From Flavobacteriia bacterium (GTDB taxonomy: Bacteria > Bacteroidota > Bacteroidia > Flavobacteriales > Weeksellaceae), in contig JAECQR010000005.1 in assembly GCA_015999765.1 (NCBI GenBank), forward strand, positions 122,802-186,801: a DNA stretch of 64,000 nt, given 5' to 3'. The notes under the pieces are model-generated. The model ran no database searches. It was not told the origin of the DNA and saw only the letters and a program-made list of their open reading frames with translations. How positions within the stretch are numbered: position 1 is the stretch's first letter; the number at the start of each line of letters is the position of its first letter. Positions 25,041 through 34,614 of this stretch are shown piece after piece. A program made the position numbers and the translations under genes.

Positions 25041-26303
25041 ATGGAAACACGCGAAAAAATAGTGATCATCGGTGGCGGATTTGCGGGCTTGCAGTTGGCC
25101 AAGTCTCTTAACAACAAGAGAAAGAAGGTCATTGTAATCGACAGAGTGAACCATCACATGTTTCAGCCGCTGTTTTATCAGGTTGCCTGCGGCCGTATTG
25201 AACCCAGTAATATCTCTTTTCCTTTCCGTAAGATCTTTCAGCGTTCCAGAAATATTCAGTACCGGATGACCGACGTACATAAGGTTTTACCCGAGCAGAA
25301 TAAAATTATTACTGAAGATGCTGAATTTACTTATGATAAATTAGTCATTGCCACAGGATGTAAAACTAATTTTTTCGGGAACAGTAAAATGGAAGGTCTG
25401 ACTTTCGGGATGAAAAATACCCAGGAAGCTATTGCCATCCGAAACCATGTTCTTCTTACTTTCGAGAGACTTATAATAGAAAAAAAACGGAGTGATGACG
25501 GAAACTGGAATATTGTAATCGTAGGAAGCGGACCAACCGGTGTAGAACTCGCAGGCGCTTTCGCGGAAATGAAAAAAGATATCCTTCCGCGCGATTATCC
25601 TCATATGAATTTTGACAATCTTAATATTATTCTGGTAAGTTCTACCCTGACGCCACTTAGTGTGATGAGCGAAGATTCTCAGAAAATGTCAGAAAAATAT
25701 TTGAAAGAACTTGGAGTCCGTTTCATGAGCGATGAATTTGTAACCGATTACGACGGCGACAGGGTTTATATGAAAAGCGGTAAAACAATTCCATCGAATA
25801 ACGTCATTTGGGCAGCCGGAGTAATCGGAAATATTATCGACGGTCTTGCTCCGGAAATTATGATAAGAAACCGCTATAAAACCGACCGTTTCAACCGCAT
25901 TCTGGGGTATGAAAATATTTACGCAATCGGCGACATAGCCTACATGGAAACTCCCAAATATCCGCAGGCCCATCCTCAGGTGGCAAATGTTGCCATCAAC
26001 CAGGGTAAAAATCTCGGAAGAAATTTTTTAAAGAAATCTGAGAGCGAGTGGCAGAAGTACGAATACAATGATCAGGGAAGCATGGCAACGATCGGGAAGC
26101 ATCGAGCGGTCGTTGATTTGCCGAATTTTAAGTTTCAGGGTTTTCTGGCGTGGTATTTCTGGATGTTTCTACATTTAATGCTGATTCTCTCGGTAAGAAA
26201 CAAAATTGCCATTTTTTTCAACTGGATGTGGAGTTATGTCAATAAAGACTCTTCCCTGCGACTGATTATTATCCCCAACAAAAAGAACGATACCGAACAA
26301 TGA
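25041..26303 (+). CDS. ndh: Type II NADH dehydrogenase (NAD(P)/FAD-dependent oxidoreductase)
   Basis: A single-subunit, non-proton-pumping NADH:quinone oxidoreductase on the inner face of the membrane. The FAD-binding motif [13 protein letters not shown] is at about 9-21 and the NADH-binding motif [13 protein letters not shown] at about 160-172. The second FAD segment [11 protein letters not shown] and the quinone-site segment [16 protein letters not shown] follow. The C-terminal part is hydrophobic and amphipathic ([18 protein letters not shown]) and should anchor it. At 420 residues it has the usual NDH-2 size. The stop overlaps the trmD start (ATGA), so the two are translationally coupled. 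Confidence 0.93.
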   Translation: METREKIVIIGGGFAGLQLAKSLNNKRKKVIVIDRVNHHMFQPLFYQVACGRIEPSNISFPFRKIFQRSRNIQYRMTDVHKVLPEQNKIITEDAEFTYDKLVIATGCKTNFFGNSKMEGLTFGMKNTQEAIAIRNHVLLTFERLIIEKKRSDDGNWNIVIVGSGPTGVELAGAFAEMKKDILPRDYPHMNFDNLNIILVSSTLTPLSVMSEDSQKMSEKYLKELGVRFMSDEFVTDYDGDRVYMKSGKTIPSNNVIWAAGVIGNIIDGLAPEIMIRNRYKTDRFNRILGYENIYAIGDIAYMETPKYPQAHPQVANVAINQGKNLGRNFLKKSESEWQKYEYNDQGSMATIGKHRAVVDLPNFKFQGFLAWYFWMFLHLMLILSVRNKIAIFFNWMWSYVNKDSSLRLIIIPNKKNDTEQ

Positions 26304-26974
26304 GAATTGATATTATAAGTGTGTTACCGGAGCTTATGGAGAGCCCATTCAAAACATCTATCCTTAAAAGAGCTGTAGATAAAGGGTTGGCAGAAGTTTA
26401 TTTTCATCATCTCCGCGAATTCGGATTAGGAAAGCACCGTCAGATTGATGATGCTCCATACGGTGGAAGTGCTGGGATGGTGATGATGATTGAGCCATTG
26501 GATCAGTGTATTTCTCAACTGAAAGCACAGAGAGACTATGATGAGGTAATTTATCTCACGCCTGATGGAGAAACCCTTACTCAGAAAATTGCCAATACCT
26601 TTTCCACCAAACAGAATCTTATTTTTTTATGCGGTCATTATAAGGGGATTGACCAAAGAGTCCGCGAACTACACATTACCAAGGAAATTTCGATCGGCGA
26701 CTATGTCTTAACAGGCGGTGAATTAGCGGCGTGTGTGTTGGCAGATTCCGTAATAAGATTGCTTCCAGGTGTTTTAAATGATGAACAAAGTGCACTTACC
26801 GACAGTTTTCAGGATAACCTTCTCTCGCCTCCAATATATACCAGGCCTTCGGAATATAAAGGTTTAAAGGTGCCTGATGTATTGCTCAGCGGCAATCTGA
26901 AGAAAATTCAGGATTGGCTTCATGAGGAATCAGTTAAAATTACGCTGGAAAAAAGACCCGATCTTTTAGAATAA
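26300..26974 (+). CDS. trmD: tRNA (guanine-N1)-methyltransferase TrmD
   Basis: The enzyme makes m1G37 in tRNAs, preventing +1 frameshifts. The SPOUT-knot motifs are [14 protein letters not shown] (about 51-64), [11 protein letters not shown] (about 113-123) and [14 protein letters not shown] (about 134-147). The length of 224 is typical. It starts inside the end of ndh (4-nt ATGA overlap). In many bacteria trmD sits with rpsP and rimM; here those lie about 13 kb away. Confidence 0.97.
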   Translation: MRIDIISVLPELMESPFKTSILKRAVDKGLAEVYFHHLREFGLGKHRQIDDAPYGGSAGMVMMIEPLDQCISQLKAQRDYDEVIYLTPDGETLTQKIANTFSTKQNLIFLCGHYKGIDQRVRELHITKEISIGDYVLTGGELAACVLADSVIRLLPGVLNDEQSALTDSFQDNLLSPPIYTRPSEYKGLKVPDVLLSGNLKKIQDWLHEESVKITLEKRPDLLE

Positions 26975-27040
26975 ATCAGCCATAATCAATATTTTTTATA
27001 AATTTACAATTCTAAAAAAATAGACTGATAGATTTTGCTG

Positions 27041-27994
27041 ATGGTACATGAACTGAAAGAGCTTATTGCATTTTATAACGTGGAGAATTTATTCTCTCCC
27101 GACCCGCCGTCAGTTCATCGCTTAGACCCCACATTATCAGGCTTAAGAAACTGGGATGAAAAAAGGTACAAAAACAAACTGCTGAAAATTGCGCAGGTTT
27201 TTCAGTTAATTCATGAGGCTGAAGAAACTTTGCCTATGTTCATCGGTTTTTCCGAAATCCAGGGTCAGGCTCCGTTGGATGAGTTGGTTACCATGGCTCC
27301 ATTTAATTCGGAATATGGAGTAGTACACTATGATTCCATGGATGAGAGAGGAGTTGATGTGGCACTGATTTATGATAAGAATAAAGTACAGCTTGTTTCA
27401 TCCGAGCCGATTACTTATTTTTTTGAGATTGAAGACAATAATCCTGCAAACTACGATACGACGAGAGATGTGTTATGGTGTAAATTCCAGTATGCGGGGC
27501 AGTTGCTCAATGTATTTGTACTGCATCTTCCATCCAAAAGAGAGAGAAACATTAATCGTCCCAAACGCGAATTTATCCTGAAAGATATTCGTGAGAAAGT
27601 GATCAATATAAATTCTGAACAGAATGAAGCAGTAATTATATGTGGGGATTTCAATGAAAATCCAGATGATGAAAATGTAAAGAATCTTCTTTATGATAAT
27701 CAATCTGATAAAATTCTCATAGACCCCTTTTTTGAGCTCTTTCAGAATAAAACCTATTCCACTTTCCATTATAAAAATGGCTTGCTTTTTGACCAAATTA
27801 TTTTGTCAAAAGAGTTCTTTGGAACCTCTTTTCCGCTACATTTTTCGTCAGCGAAAGTCTTTAATCATCCTAAATTAAGCAGCTGGGATAGGAAATTTGC
27901 CGGCCGGCCATTCAGGACCTATGCAGGCACGCGCTATTTAGGCGGCTACAGTGACCATTTCCCTGTGATTACAGAATTCACAGTTAATTTATAA
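27041..27994 (+). CDS. Endonuclease/exonuclease/phosphatase (EEP) family protein
   Basis: The EEP fold motifs appear in order: IAFYNVENLFSP at the N-terminus, FIGFSEIQG with the metal-binding Glu, GVDVALIYDKNKV, VIICGDFNENPDD with the catalytic Asp/Asn, and GYSDHFPVITEF with the catalytic DH pair. The length is 317 residues from ATG 27041; the TTG at 27035 is an unlikely start. No signal peptide is seen, so it should be cytosolic. The substrate (DNA, phosphoester lipid or other) cannot be told. Confidence 0.85.
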   Translation: MVHELKELIAFYNVENLFSPDPPSVHRLDPTLSGLRNWDEKRYKNKLLKIAQVFQLIHEAEETLPMFIGFSEIQGQAPLDELVTMAPFNSEYGVVHYDSMDERGVDVALIYDKNKVQLVSSEPITYFFEIEDNNPANYDTTRDVLWCKFQYAGQLLNVFVLHLPSKRERNINRPKREFILKDIREKVININSEQNEAVIICGDFNENPDDENVKNLLYDNQSDKILIDPFFELFQNKTYSTFHYKNGLLFDQIILSKEFFGTSFPLHFSSAKVFNHPKLSSWDRKFAGRPFRTYAGTRYLGGYSDHFPVITEFTVNL

Positions 27995-28015
27995 ATAAGA
28001 ACAGAAATATATCAT

Positions 28016-28486
28016 ATGAAAAGCGCAATAAATTCAAGTTATCACCTCGATTCTGTAGATAAGGAAATTATTTATATGTTGATGGATAATGCCAAAACCT
28101 CATTGGCACACATCTCAAAGAACGTCGGGATTTCAACAACTGCAGTTCACCAAAGAATTAAAAAACTGGAGCAGGCAGGAGTTATCGAGAACTCGATATC
28201 TTTTCTTAATCCCAGAAAAATCGGTTACAAAGTAGTTTCATATATCGGTGTGTTTCTTGATCAACCAAGTTATTATCATGACGCCGTGAAAGCATTAAAA
28301 GAGGTAAATGAAGTGGTAGAAGCACATTACACAACGGGTAATTACACCATTTTTTTGAAGGTGCTCTGCAGAGACAATGATCATTTAATGGAAATTCTCA
28401 ATAAACTTCAGAAACTTAAAGGCGTAACCAGAACCGAAACTTTCATATCTTTGGAGCAAAGTATTAACCGACAATTGAAAGTATAA
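28016..28486 (+). CDS. Lrp/AsnC-family transcriptional regulator
   Basis: An N-terminal winged helix-turn-helix (LDSVDKEIIYMLMDNAK, ISKNVGISTTAVHQRIKKLE, GVIENSISFLNP) precedes an alpha/beta RAM domain (VVSYIGVFLD...VEAHYTTGNYTIFLKV) that usually binds an amino acid and forms octamers. At 156 residues it has standard size. It lies 5 nt upstream of deoC, so the two probably share a transcript. The effector is unknown. Confidence 0.94.
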   Translation: MKSAINSSYHLDSVDKEIIYMLMDNAKTSLAHISKNVGISTTAVHQRIKKLEQAGVIENSISFLNPRKIGYKVVSYIGVFLDQPSYYHDAVKALKEVNEVVEAHYTTGNYTIFLKVLCRDNDHLMEILNKLQKLKGVTRTETFISLEQSINRQLKV

Positions 28487-28491
28487 TTAAA

Positions 28492-29235
28492 ATGGAAATT
28501 TCCAAATATCTCGATTCTACCTATCTTAAAACGCCTCAGCAATCTGGCTTATCGGAAGAGGAAACTTTGAAGAAAGTTTACGAGCTTACTGATGAAGCAC
28601 TTGAAAATAATTTCTTTGAAGTAATGATCCGTCCGGATTATGTAAAGGAAATAAAACAATATTTAATTTCGAAGAATTCAACTGTAAAAGTTGGAACCGT
28701 AATTGGTTTTCATGAGGGTACAGCGGATACACAATCCAAACTTGATGAAGCTGAGAAAGCGATCGCCGATGGTGTTGACGAATTGGATTATGTAATCAAT
28801 TATGAAGCATTCAAAGCCGGAAATATCGATTTGGTGAAGAACGAATTTGTTGAAGGGACAAAGCTGGCACTTGAAAATAATAAAGTTGTAAAATGGATTA
28901 TTGAAATTGCTGCACTTACCGATGATCAAATCGTTGCTATAACTCGGAAAATGAGAACCTGGGCGGAACAAAATTTTGCTGCGGAAGATTTAAAAAATAT
29001 TTTCGTAAAATCATCCACAGGATTTTATCCCACAGAAAACGGAAAGCCAAACGGAGCCACTTTTGAAGGAATTAAAATAATGCTTGATAACGCGGGAAAT
29101 CTTTCAGTAAAAGCTGCCGGAGGTGTGAAAACTCCTTCGGATGCAGAGAAAATGATCGCAATGGGAGTTAAAAGAATCGGAACTTCTTCTGCAAAATCTT
29201 TAGTTTCCGATGAAAAAGCTGTAGATGGTTATTAA
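28492..29235 (+). CDS. deoC: Deoxyribose-phosphate aldolase
   Basis: The enzyme cleaves 2-deoxyribose 5-phosphate into glyceraldehyde 3-phosphate and acetaldehyde in nucleoside catabolism. The Schiff-base Lys173 lies in IFVKSSTGF, the second active-site lysine K207 in SVKAAGGVKT, and the acid D99 in DELDYVINY. These match E. coli K167, K201 and D102. The length of 247 fits. It is preceded by an lrp-type regulator 5 nt away and followed by a hairpin terminator. Confidence 0.96.
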   Translation: MEISKYLDSTYLKTPQQSGLSEEETLKKVYELTDEALENNFFEVMIRPDYVKEIKQYLISKNSTVKVGTVIGFHEGTADTQSKLDEAEKAIADGVDELDYVINYEAFKAGNIDLVKNEFVEGTKLALENNKVVKWIIEIAALTDDQIVAITRKMRTWAEQNFAAEDLKNIFVKSSTGFYPTENGKPNGATFEGIKIMLDNAGNLSVKAAGGVKTPSDAEKMIAMGVKRIGTSSAKSLVSDEKAVDGY

Positions 29236-29260
29236 ATAATATCATATTTAGCGAAATATT

Positions 29261-29287
29261 AAATCGTGCTTCGGGTGCGATTTTTTT
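29261..29287 (+). terminator. Terminator after deoC
   Basis: The stem AAATCGTGC / GTGCGATTT (two G-T pairs) has a TTCGG loop and is followed by seven T. Confidence 0.8.
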
Positions 29288-29299
29288 ATGTTTATATTC

Positions 29300-29307
29300 T
29301 ATTTTTG
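29300..29307 (+). promoter_or_regulatory. -7 element of GH25 gene
   Basis: TATTTTTG ends 5 nt before the ATG at 29313, giving a nearly leaderless mRNA. Confidence 0.5.
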
Positions 29308-29312
29308 CAGAG

Positions 29313-30176
29313 ATGCCCAGAAGAAGTACCAAAAGAAAAATCACCAAAAAAGTTCACCATAAGCGACGAAGATATTTCCTTCTACGCCGCGAAGTTTTAC
29401 TCCTGATATTGGCGCTTTCAATGCTGGGAACAGGCTTTTATCTGAAACAGAAAATCGCGTTTTATTATGCGATGTATTTCAATAAATTCGAGCATAAAGA
29501 ACTTTCAAATACCAAATTCGAAGAACAGCGGATTAACCGGATTGTTGGGCAATATGCTGATAAAACTTTCGGGATTGATATGTCTCACTATCAGAGAAAA
29601 GAAGATATAAGATGGGATAGTTTAAGTATCGGAAACCGTGCTGTTCCGATAGAATTTGTAGTCTTGCGTGCTACAATGGGGAACCGGAGTGTCGACAGGC
29701 ATTTTGATGAATTCTGGGAACTTGCCAAAAAACACAATCTGGTGCGTGGGGCTTATCATTTTTATCGGGCAGATGAGGATCCTGTTCGGCAAGCCAATAA
29801 TTTTCTGGAAAATGTGCATCTCGAGGAAGGCGATCTACCACCTATTTTGGATATTGAAAAGATTCCCAGGAGAAAATCGAACGAAAAGCTGATCGAAGAT
29901 TTGAAAATATGGTGCCGAATTGTAGAAGAAAAATACGGAGAAAAGCCCATTATTTACTCATATTACCATTACTATAAAGATTTTCTGAGGGGAGAATTTG
30001 ATGATTATCCGTTGTGGCTTGCTAACTACAATGATGTTTTGGTGCCTTCGCCGGAGGATCCCTGGCAAATTTGGCAGTTCACCGAAAAAGGAATTGTTTA
30101 CGGTATTAATACCAAAGTCGACGTAAATGTTTATAACGGAAGTTTATGGTCGCTGAAACGGATGACCTTAGATTAA
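29313..30176 (+). CDS. Glycoside hydrolase family 25 (lysozyme-like), membrane-anchored
   Basis: A strongly basic head (PRRSTKRKITKKVHHKRRR) is followed by one membrane helix (VLLLILALSMLGTGFYL, about 29-45), so the catalytic domain should face the periplasm. The GH25 domain has FGIDMSHYQ near 86, FVVLRATMGNRSVD, LVRGAYHFYRADEDP, PPILDIEKI with the catalytic acids, KPIIYSYYHYY, and WQFTEKGIVYGINTKVDVN. The enzyme should cleave the N-acetylmuramic acid/N-acetylglucosamine bond in peptidoglycan, for self-wall remodelling rather than attack, given its anchor. Confidence 0.92.
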   Translation: MPRRSTKRKITKKVHHKRRRYFLLRREVLLLILALSMLGTGFYLKQKIAFYYAMYFNKFEHKELSNTKFEEQRINRIVGQYADKTFGIDMSHYQRKEDIRWDSLSIGNRAVPIEFVVLRATMGNRSVDRHFDEFWELAKKHNLVRGAYHFYRADEDPVRQANNFLENVHLEEGDLPPILDIEKIPRRKSNEKLIEDLKIWCRIVEEKYGEKPIIYSYYHYYKDFLRGEFDDYPLWLANYNDVLVPSPEDPWQIWQFTEKGIVYGINTKVDVNVYNGSLWSLKRMTLD

Positions 30177-30634
30177 TCACCCCGATTGATTTGCTTTTTA
30201 TCGCGAAAGATTTTTCTTTTCATGTTTTTAAAGAATTTTGCCACTTCTCCCTGAAGCAGAAGATTTACAAATTTTTTCTCCAGCCAGTGGTGAACCGGTA
30301 ACAGCAGAGGAATAATTAAAACCTTTGCTCCTAAAATTTTATACGGATTACCGTGCGACCAGTCATGAAGTTTGGTATCGATAATAAGAATGATAAATTC
30401 AAAAAGCAGAATAAATGACATGAAACTCATGGATTTCAGCCACCATTTTGGTAAATTATAAAATGAAAGGGTGACCAGTGTCATAATGGAAAATACGATT
30501 GCCAGAGTTATAATAAGATACTGCATATTGTGTTTCCGGCGTGTTTTCTCTATTTCTTTTTCACGTTCAAGTTCTTTGTGCGCAAAAATAGTATTCAGTT
30601 CAATTTTTCTAATGTTCTCATTTAAGCATTTCAA
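30173..30634 (-). CDS. C-terminal membrane module of a frameshifted TPR protein
   Basis: This frame begins at the end of the TPR gene, 17 nt inside it and in the +1 frame. It has no ATG at the junction; the first is M37, in front of a membrane helix, with TTG 30634 the only nearby alternative. It encodes a coiled coil (NIRKIELNTIFAHKELEREK), then RKHNMQYLIITLAIVFSIM and three more helices ending LIIPLLLPVHHWLEKKF. That HNxQY-plus-four-helix end normally sits behind TPR repeats in one polypeptide in Bacteroidota. I therefore read it as the 3' half of the next gene, separated by a +1 frameshift. It could also be translated separately by coupling. Confidence 0.7.
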   Translation of the reverse strand: MKCLNENIRKIELNTIFAHKELEREKEIEKTRRKHNMQYLIITLAIVFSIMTLVTLSFYNLPKWWLKSMSFMSFILLFEFIILIIDTKLHDWSHGNPYKILGAKVLIIPLLLPVHHWLEKKFVNLLLQGEVAKFFKNMKRKIFRDKKQINRGD

Positions 30635-31970
30635 TATAATTTGTATTGCTATTGTTCAGCTTGCGCAGAAAATAATTGGCTTCCTCTTTATTTCCGTTCA
30701 AATCGTGGTAGTTGATGATTTTAGTTCCCAAGTCGATTTGCTCCTTGTATAATTTTGTTTGCTGGCAGTAATAATATGCCGTTTCCAGATCATTAATCGC
30801 TGCTCCTTTCAAATTCTGCCTTTCTTCGAGTTCGCTTTTCCTTAAGTAATAATTGTACAAAAAATAGGGATTTTCATTTTCTATATTCTGACCGGCCATT
30901 TCAAAATAAACCTGGGCAGAATCTGGCTTTTTGTTCTCTTCAGCAATATATGCCTTCAGACGGTAGAAAAGCGACGGATTGTTTTGCTGTAATATTTTAA
31001 GCTCTTCAGGATATTTATCGTACCAAATCTTAAGACGGTGAAAATCTTTTTTTTCAATAAAATAACTTCGTAGCGAGCTTTGCGCAAAGGAGCACAGCTT
31101 CGGGATGTTTTTCCTCTTTCCGAAATTATTTATTTTTGATGCAAGTTTATATACGATCTCATTATCCATCGTTTTTACAAAAACCGAGAGCCTGTTGACT
31201 TCGGTGTAGTACCATTTTACAGAGTCAATCGGAGTGTGACTGACCACGATTTCTTTGATTTTCTGGCTGTATTCCAATGACTTCTCATAATTCCCTTCAT
31301 CAAAGTAAAAGTCCGACAGCAATTGCAGTGAAAGGTATCGCAGAGAATCGTTCTCAATGTCAGTAGCAATATATTGAGCATCTAAGAGGGATTTCAGTTG
31401 CTCAAAAGTCTCATTTTGCTGCTGGTTTATTTTACTTTGGATGAGAAGCCTCAGAATCTCACTTTCCTTATCGCTGGATTGTGCGTTGGTTGCAATTCCT
31501 AAAATTAAAGCGGCTTCTTGTGGCTGGTTTTTTTTCAGCAGAAATTCGCACATTGCAAAATTGGCTTTCGCGGCCAGCTCGGGCTGATTGATTTTTTCAG
31601 CATAGCTCAAAGCCTCCTTCAACAGAAGTTTGCCATCGTTAATATTTATTTTTTCGGGGTCTTTGTTTTGTAATGCAGCGATGTAAGATGTAACGACCAT
31701 TAAACTGTCTTCCTTAAGTATAGCTTTGCCCAGAGCCCGGTCAATAAGTGAGTCTGCAGTTTTCGGATTCATCATGGTGTCCTGCTGGCGTGTAGCTTCC
31801 TTCAAAAGGCTTCTTATTTCCATGCGGGAAAAAGATTCTTCTCTATTCGGCTTCTCTTTACAACAAACGATAAAAAACAGGAATGATAAAAATAAAATAT
31901 TTTTACCTAATTGGTATATTTGATGAATTTTATTTGGCAAAATATTAATTTGATTAATAAAATTACGCAT
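30618..31970 (-). CDS. TPR-repeat lipoprotein or membrane protein, N-terminal part of a split gene
   Basis: The N-terminus has a hydrophobic signal (NILFLSFLFFIVCC) ending in a plausible lipobox, then about ten degenerate tetratricopeptide repeats (LLKEALSYAEKINQPELAAK, YEKSLEYSQKIKEI, LEERQNLKGAAINDLETAYYY). It stops at TGA in the context CTT AAA TGA, exactly where homologues would run on into a coiled coil and membrane helices. Deleting one base near that point restores a continuous protein of about 595 residues (IEML-NENIRKIEL). A TATCTTTA element directly precedes the ATG. The role is probably sensing or scaffolding, but no kinase domain is attached. Confidence 0.82.
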   Translation of the reverse strand: MRNFINQINILPNKIHQIYQLGKNILFLSFLFFIVCCKEKPNREESFSRMEIRSLLKEATRQQDTMMNPKTADSLIDRALGKAILKEDSLMVVTSYIAALQNKDPEKININDGKLLLKEALSYAEKINQPELAAKANFAMCEFLLKKNQPQEAALILGIATNAQSSDKESEILRLLIQSKINQQQNETFEQLKSLLDAQYIATDIENDSLRYLSLQLLSDFYFDEGNYEKSLEYSQKIKEIVVSHTPIDSVKWYYTEVNRLSVFVKTMDNEIVYKLASKINNFGKRKNIPKLCSFAQSSLRSYFIEKKDFHRLKIWYDKYPEELKILQQNNPSLFYRLKAYIAEENKKPDSAQVYFEMAGQNIENENPYFLYNYYLRKSELEERQNLKGAAINDLETAYYYCQQTKLYKEQIDLGTKIINYHDLNGNKEEANYFLRKLNNSNTNYIEMLK

Positions 31971-32026
31971 TAAAGATACATAAAATTAAAAATAATTATT
32001 ACCTTTATTTCTTAAAACTACAAATA

Positions 32027-32530
32027 ATGAAAACTAAAATCTACTGCGTGCAAGCTTTGGCGGTTTCCACGCTTCTTTTAACGGGATGTCAGGTAAGAAG
32101 TTATGCTTCGCCTCCTCCTCCGCCTCCTCCTCCGGCGCCAAGTGCAATACAGGTAATGAATTCGCCGGCATCTGTTTCCCAGGCAAAGCAAGAATTCCGC
32201 AATTATCGCCAGGCAATGGGATATGTGGATGGCGGCGGAATAGAACTTGATCGCAAGAGTGGCTACTATGATATCAATATCCAGACTATAAGAGCGTTGT
32301 ATGATGAAGCAGCCAAAAGAGGCTGGAATGATATTCGGGTGTACAACGGCATTGATAATGCTGGTAACCGAACTTTGCTCATAAATGGTTTGCAGCTTAG
32401 GAACGGCACGCTGGAAGAGACCAGTAAAGCCGATGGTGATATTGTGGCTAAAATTGATAATCCCTCTGCGAAAGGGGGAACCGGTTGCCCCAGATGGTGT
32501 GACGTGACCGGAACAGTAGTAGGAAAATAA
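32027..32530 (+). CDS. Poly-proline lipoprotein, unknown function
   Basis: The signal peptide ends in LLTGC, a good lipobox with Cys near residue 21. A run of eight prolines (about 29-36, encoded by CCT/CCG codons) comes next, then a globular domain of about 120 residues with FRNYRQAMGYVDGGG, YYDINIQTIRALYDEA and a C-terminal GCPRWCDVTG cysteine pair. No family is recognised. It is divergent from the split TPR gene, and a weak TACCTTTA lies about 28 nt before the ATG. Confidence 0.8.
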   Translation: MKTKIYCVQALAVSTLLLTGCQVRSYASPPPPPPPPAPSAIQVMNSPASVSQAKQEFRNYRQAMGYVDGGGIELDRKSGYYDINIQTIRALYDEAAKRGWNDIRVYNGIDNAGNRTLLINGLQLRNGTLEETSKADGDIVAKIDNPSAKGGTGCPRWCDVTGTVVGK

Positions 32531-32661
32531 ATTGAAATTAATTCAGGTTGTGTATTTTGGTTTAGAGGCAGCAGTTTTGCTGCCTTTATCTGTTGATATA
32601 AAATTCTGCTCAAAATTCAGTACTTTCGCAGCTTGCAATTATTAATACAGCTACAAAAAAA

Positions 32662-34551
32662 ATGAATTACGTTTCCGCCGAAAATCTTACGAAATCTTAT
32701 GGTCTAAAAGTCTTGTTCAAAGATATCTCCTTTAATGTAAATGAAGGCGACAAAATTGCGATCGTAGCCAAAAACGGTTCCGGAAAATCGACTTTACTTA
32801 AAATTTTAATGGGTAAAGAAATCGCTGATTCCGGAAATGTTGTGATTAATAAAGATATTCAGGTGGTTTTGTTCGACCAGGAAATTGATTTTGAAGGTGA
32901 GTTGAACGTAGAGGAATTTATGATGACCTTGGATTCCGCACCCATTATGGCTTTAAAAAATTATCATTATGCGCTTCTGACTGAGAATCCGGATGACATG
33001 GATAAAGCGTTAAATGAAATGGAAATTCATGAAGCCTGGGATCTCGAAAATGAAATGAGTCAGATTCTTACTCAACTTAAAATTACAGATTTACAGGCGA
33101 AGATGAAAACGCTTTCCGGAGGTCAGATCAAAAGGGTTGCGCTCGCAAAACTGCTCGTAGAAACCCGCGCTCAGCACCGCCACACCTTGTTGATTATGGA
33201 TGAGCCTACCAATCACCTCGATGTTGATATGGTTGAATGGCTCGAAAATTACCTTTCAAAAGCGATGGTAACGCTGCTTCTTGTAACGCACGACCGATAT
33301 TTTCTTGATGCTGTTTGCGATATCATCTGGGAAATGGAAGATCAGAATCTCTATCTTCACAACGGGAGTTACGCCACGTACCTCGAGAATAAAATCATCA
33401 GGGAAGACAACCTTAATTCAACCATCGATAAGGCGCAAAACCTTTACCGCAAAGAGCTTGAGTGGATGCGTCGTCAACCGAAAGCGCGTACTACTAAATC
33501 CAAATCCAGGATTGGAGATTTTTACGAAACCGAGAAGGTTGCCAAAACCAATACTAAAAAGGAGAAACTGGAGCTCGATTTTGAAATGAAACGCTTGGGT
33601 AACAAAATTCTGGAACTGAAAAACATTGATAAAAGTTTTGGTGACAAATTGTTGCTCAAAAACTTCAGTTACCAGTTCCAGCGTGGTGAAAAAGTTGGAA
33701 TCGTGGGTAAAAACGGAGCTGGAAAATCTACGCTTTTAAACATCATTCAAGGATTTGAGCCTTACGACAACGGTTCTATTGAAACCGGAGAAACAATTAA
33801 ATTCGGTTATTTTTCGCAGAAAGGTCTCCAGTACAAAGAAGAAGAAAGAGTCATTGATTTTATCAAGGAAATTGGCGAAAATTTCCCTCTGGCAAACGGA
33901 AGAACCATTTCTGCATCGCAGTTTTTAAGGCTTTTTCTTTTTGATGATCAAACGCAGTATTCGCCCATTTCAAAACTTTCAGGCGGCGAAAAAAGAAGAC
34001 TGCATTTGATGTATGTGCTCTACCAAAATCCTAATTTTCTGATTTTCGATGAGCCTACAAACGATTTGGATTTGCCGACTTTAACTGTTCTGGAGAATTT
34101 TCTTCTGCAGTTTCAGGGCAGTTTAATCATTGTTTCACACGATAGGTATTTCATGGACCGTATTGTTGATCACGTTTTGGCATTTGAAGGTGAAGGTGTG
34201 ATTAAAGATTTTGTCGGGAATTTTTCGGAATATCGTGAGGCTAAAAGTCAGGATCAGAGTAAAAAAACTCAGGTTGAGGTTCGTGAAGTTCCTAAAAAAA
34301 CTGAAACTGTTCCAGAGCCTTCTGCTGCTACAGCACCGACTACAAAAAAGAAACTGTCTTTCAAAGAGCAGCGCGAACTTGATATGATTGATAAAGAGAT
34401 CCCTAAATTAGAAAAGCAGCGTTCCGAAATCCTTGAAAAACTCAATAACGAAACTGATTATGAAAAGATTTCTGTCTTTTCGGCGGAATTGGAAAAGATT
34501 TCTGAGAAAATGGAAGCGCTGGAAATGCGTTGGCTGGAACTTCAGGATTAA
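32662..34551 (+). CDS. ABC-F family ATP-binding protein (Uup-like)
   Basis: Two ABC cassettes lie in one soluble chain without membrane helices. First: Walker A KNGSGKST, signature LSGGQIKRVALA, Walker B LLIMDEPTNHLD. Second: KNGAGKST, LSGGEKRRLHLM, LIFDEPTNDLD. The linker between them is charged. A C-terminal coiled coil (DMIDKEIPKLEKQRSEILEKL, split here at 20) is the Uup-type extension that binds nucleic acid. ABC-F proteins act on the ribosome or, for Uup, in DNA processing. At 629 residues it fits Uup. Confidence 0.93.
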   Translation: MNYVSAENLTKSYGLKVLFKDISFNVNEGDKIAIVAKNGSGKSTLLKILMGKEIADSGNVVINKDIQVVLFDQEIDFEGELNVEEFMMTLDSAPIMALKNYHYALLTENPDDMDKALNEMEIHEAWDLENEMSQILTQLKITDLQAKMKTLSGGQIKRVALAKLLVETRAQHRHTLLIMDEPTNHLDVDMVEWLENYLSKAMVTLLLVTHDRYFLDAVCDIIWEMEDQNLYLHNGSYATYLENKIIREDNLNSTIDKAQNLYRKELEWMRRQPKARTTKSKSRIGDFYETEKVAKTNTKKEKLELDFEMKRLGNKILELKNIDKSFGDKLLLKNFSYQFQRGEKVGIVGKNGAGKSTLLNIIQGFEPYDNGSIETGETIKFGYFSQKGLQYKEEERVIDFIKEIGENFPLANGRTISASQFLRLFLFDDQTQYSPISKLSGGEKRRLHLMYVLYQNPNFLIFDEPTNDLDLPTLTVLENFLLQFQGSLIIVSHDRYFMDRIVDHVLAFEGEGVIKDFVGNFSEYREAKSQDQSKKTQVEVREVPKKTETVPEPSAATAPTTKKKLSFKEQRELDMIDKEIPKLEKQRSEILEKLNNETDYEKISVFSAELEKISEKMEALEMRWLELQD

Positions 34552-34614
34552 AATTAAAAATTTATATTTTTACTCATTATAGAATTATATTTCCAAAATT
34601 AATTTTTAAAACTA

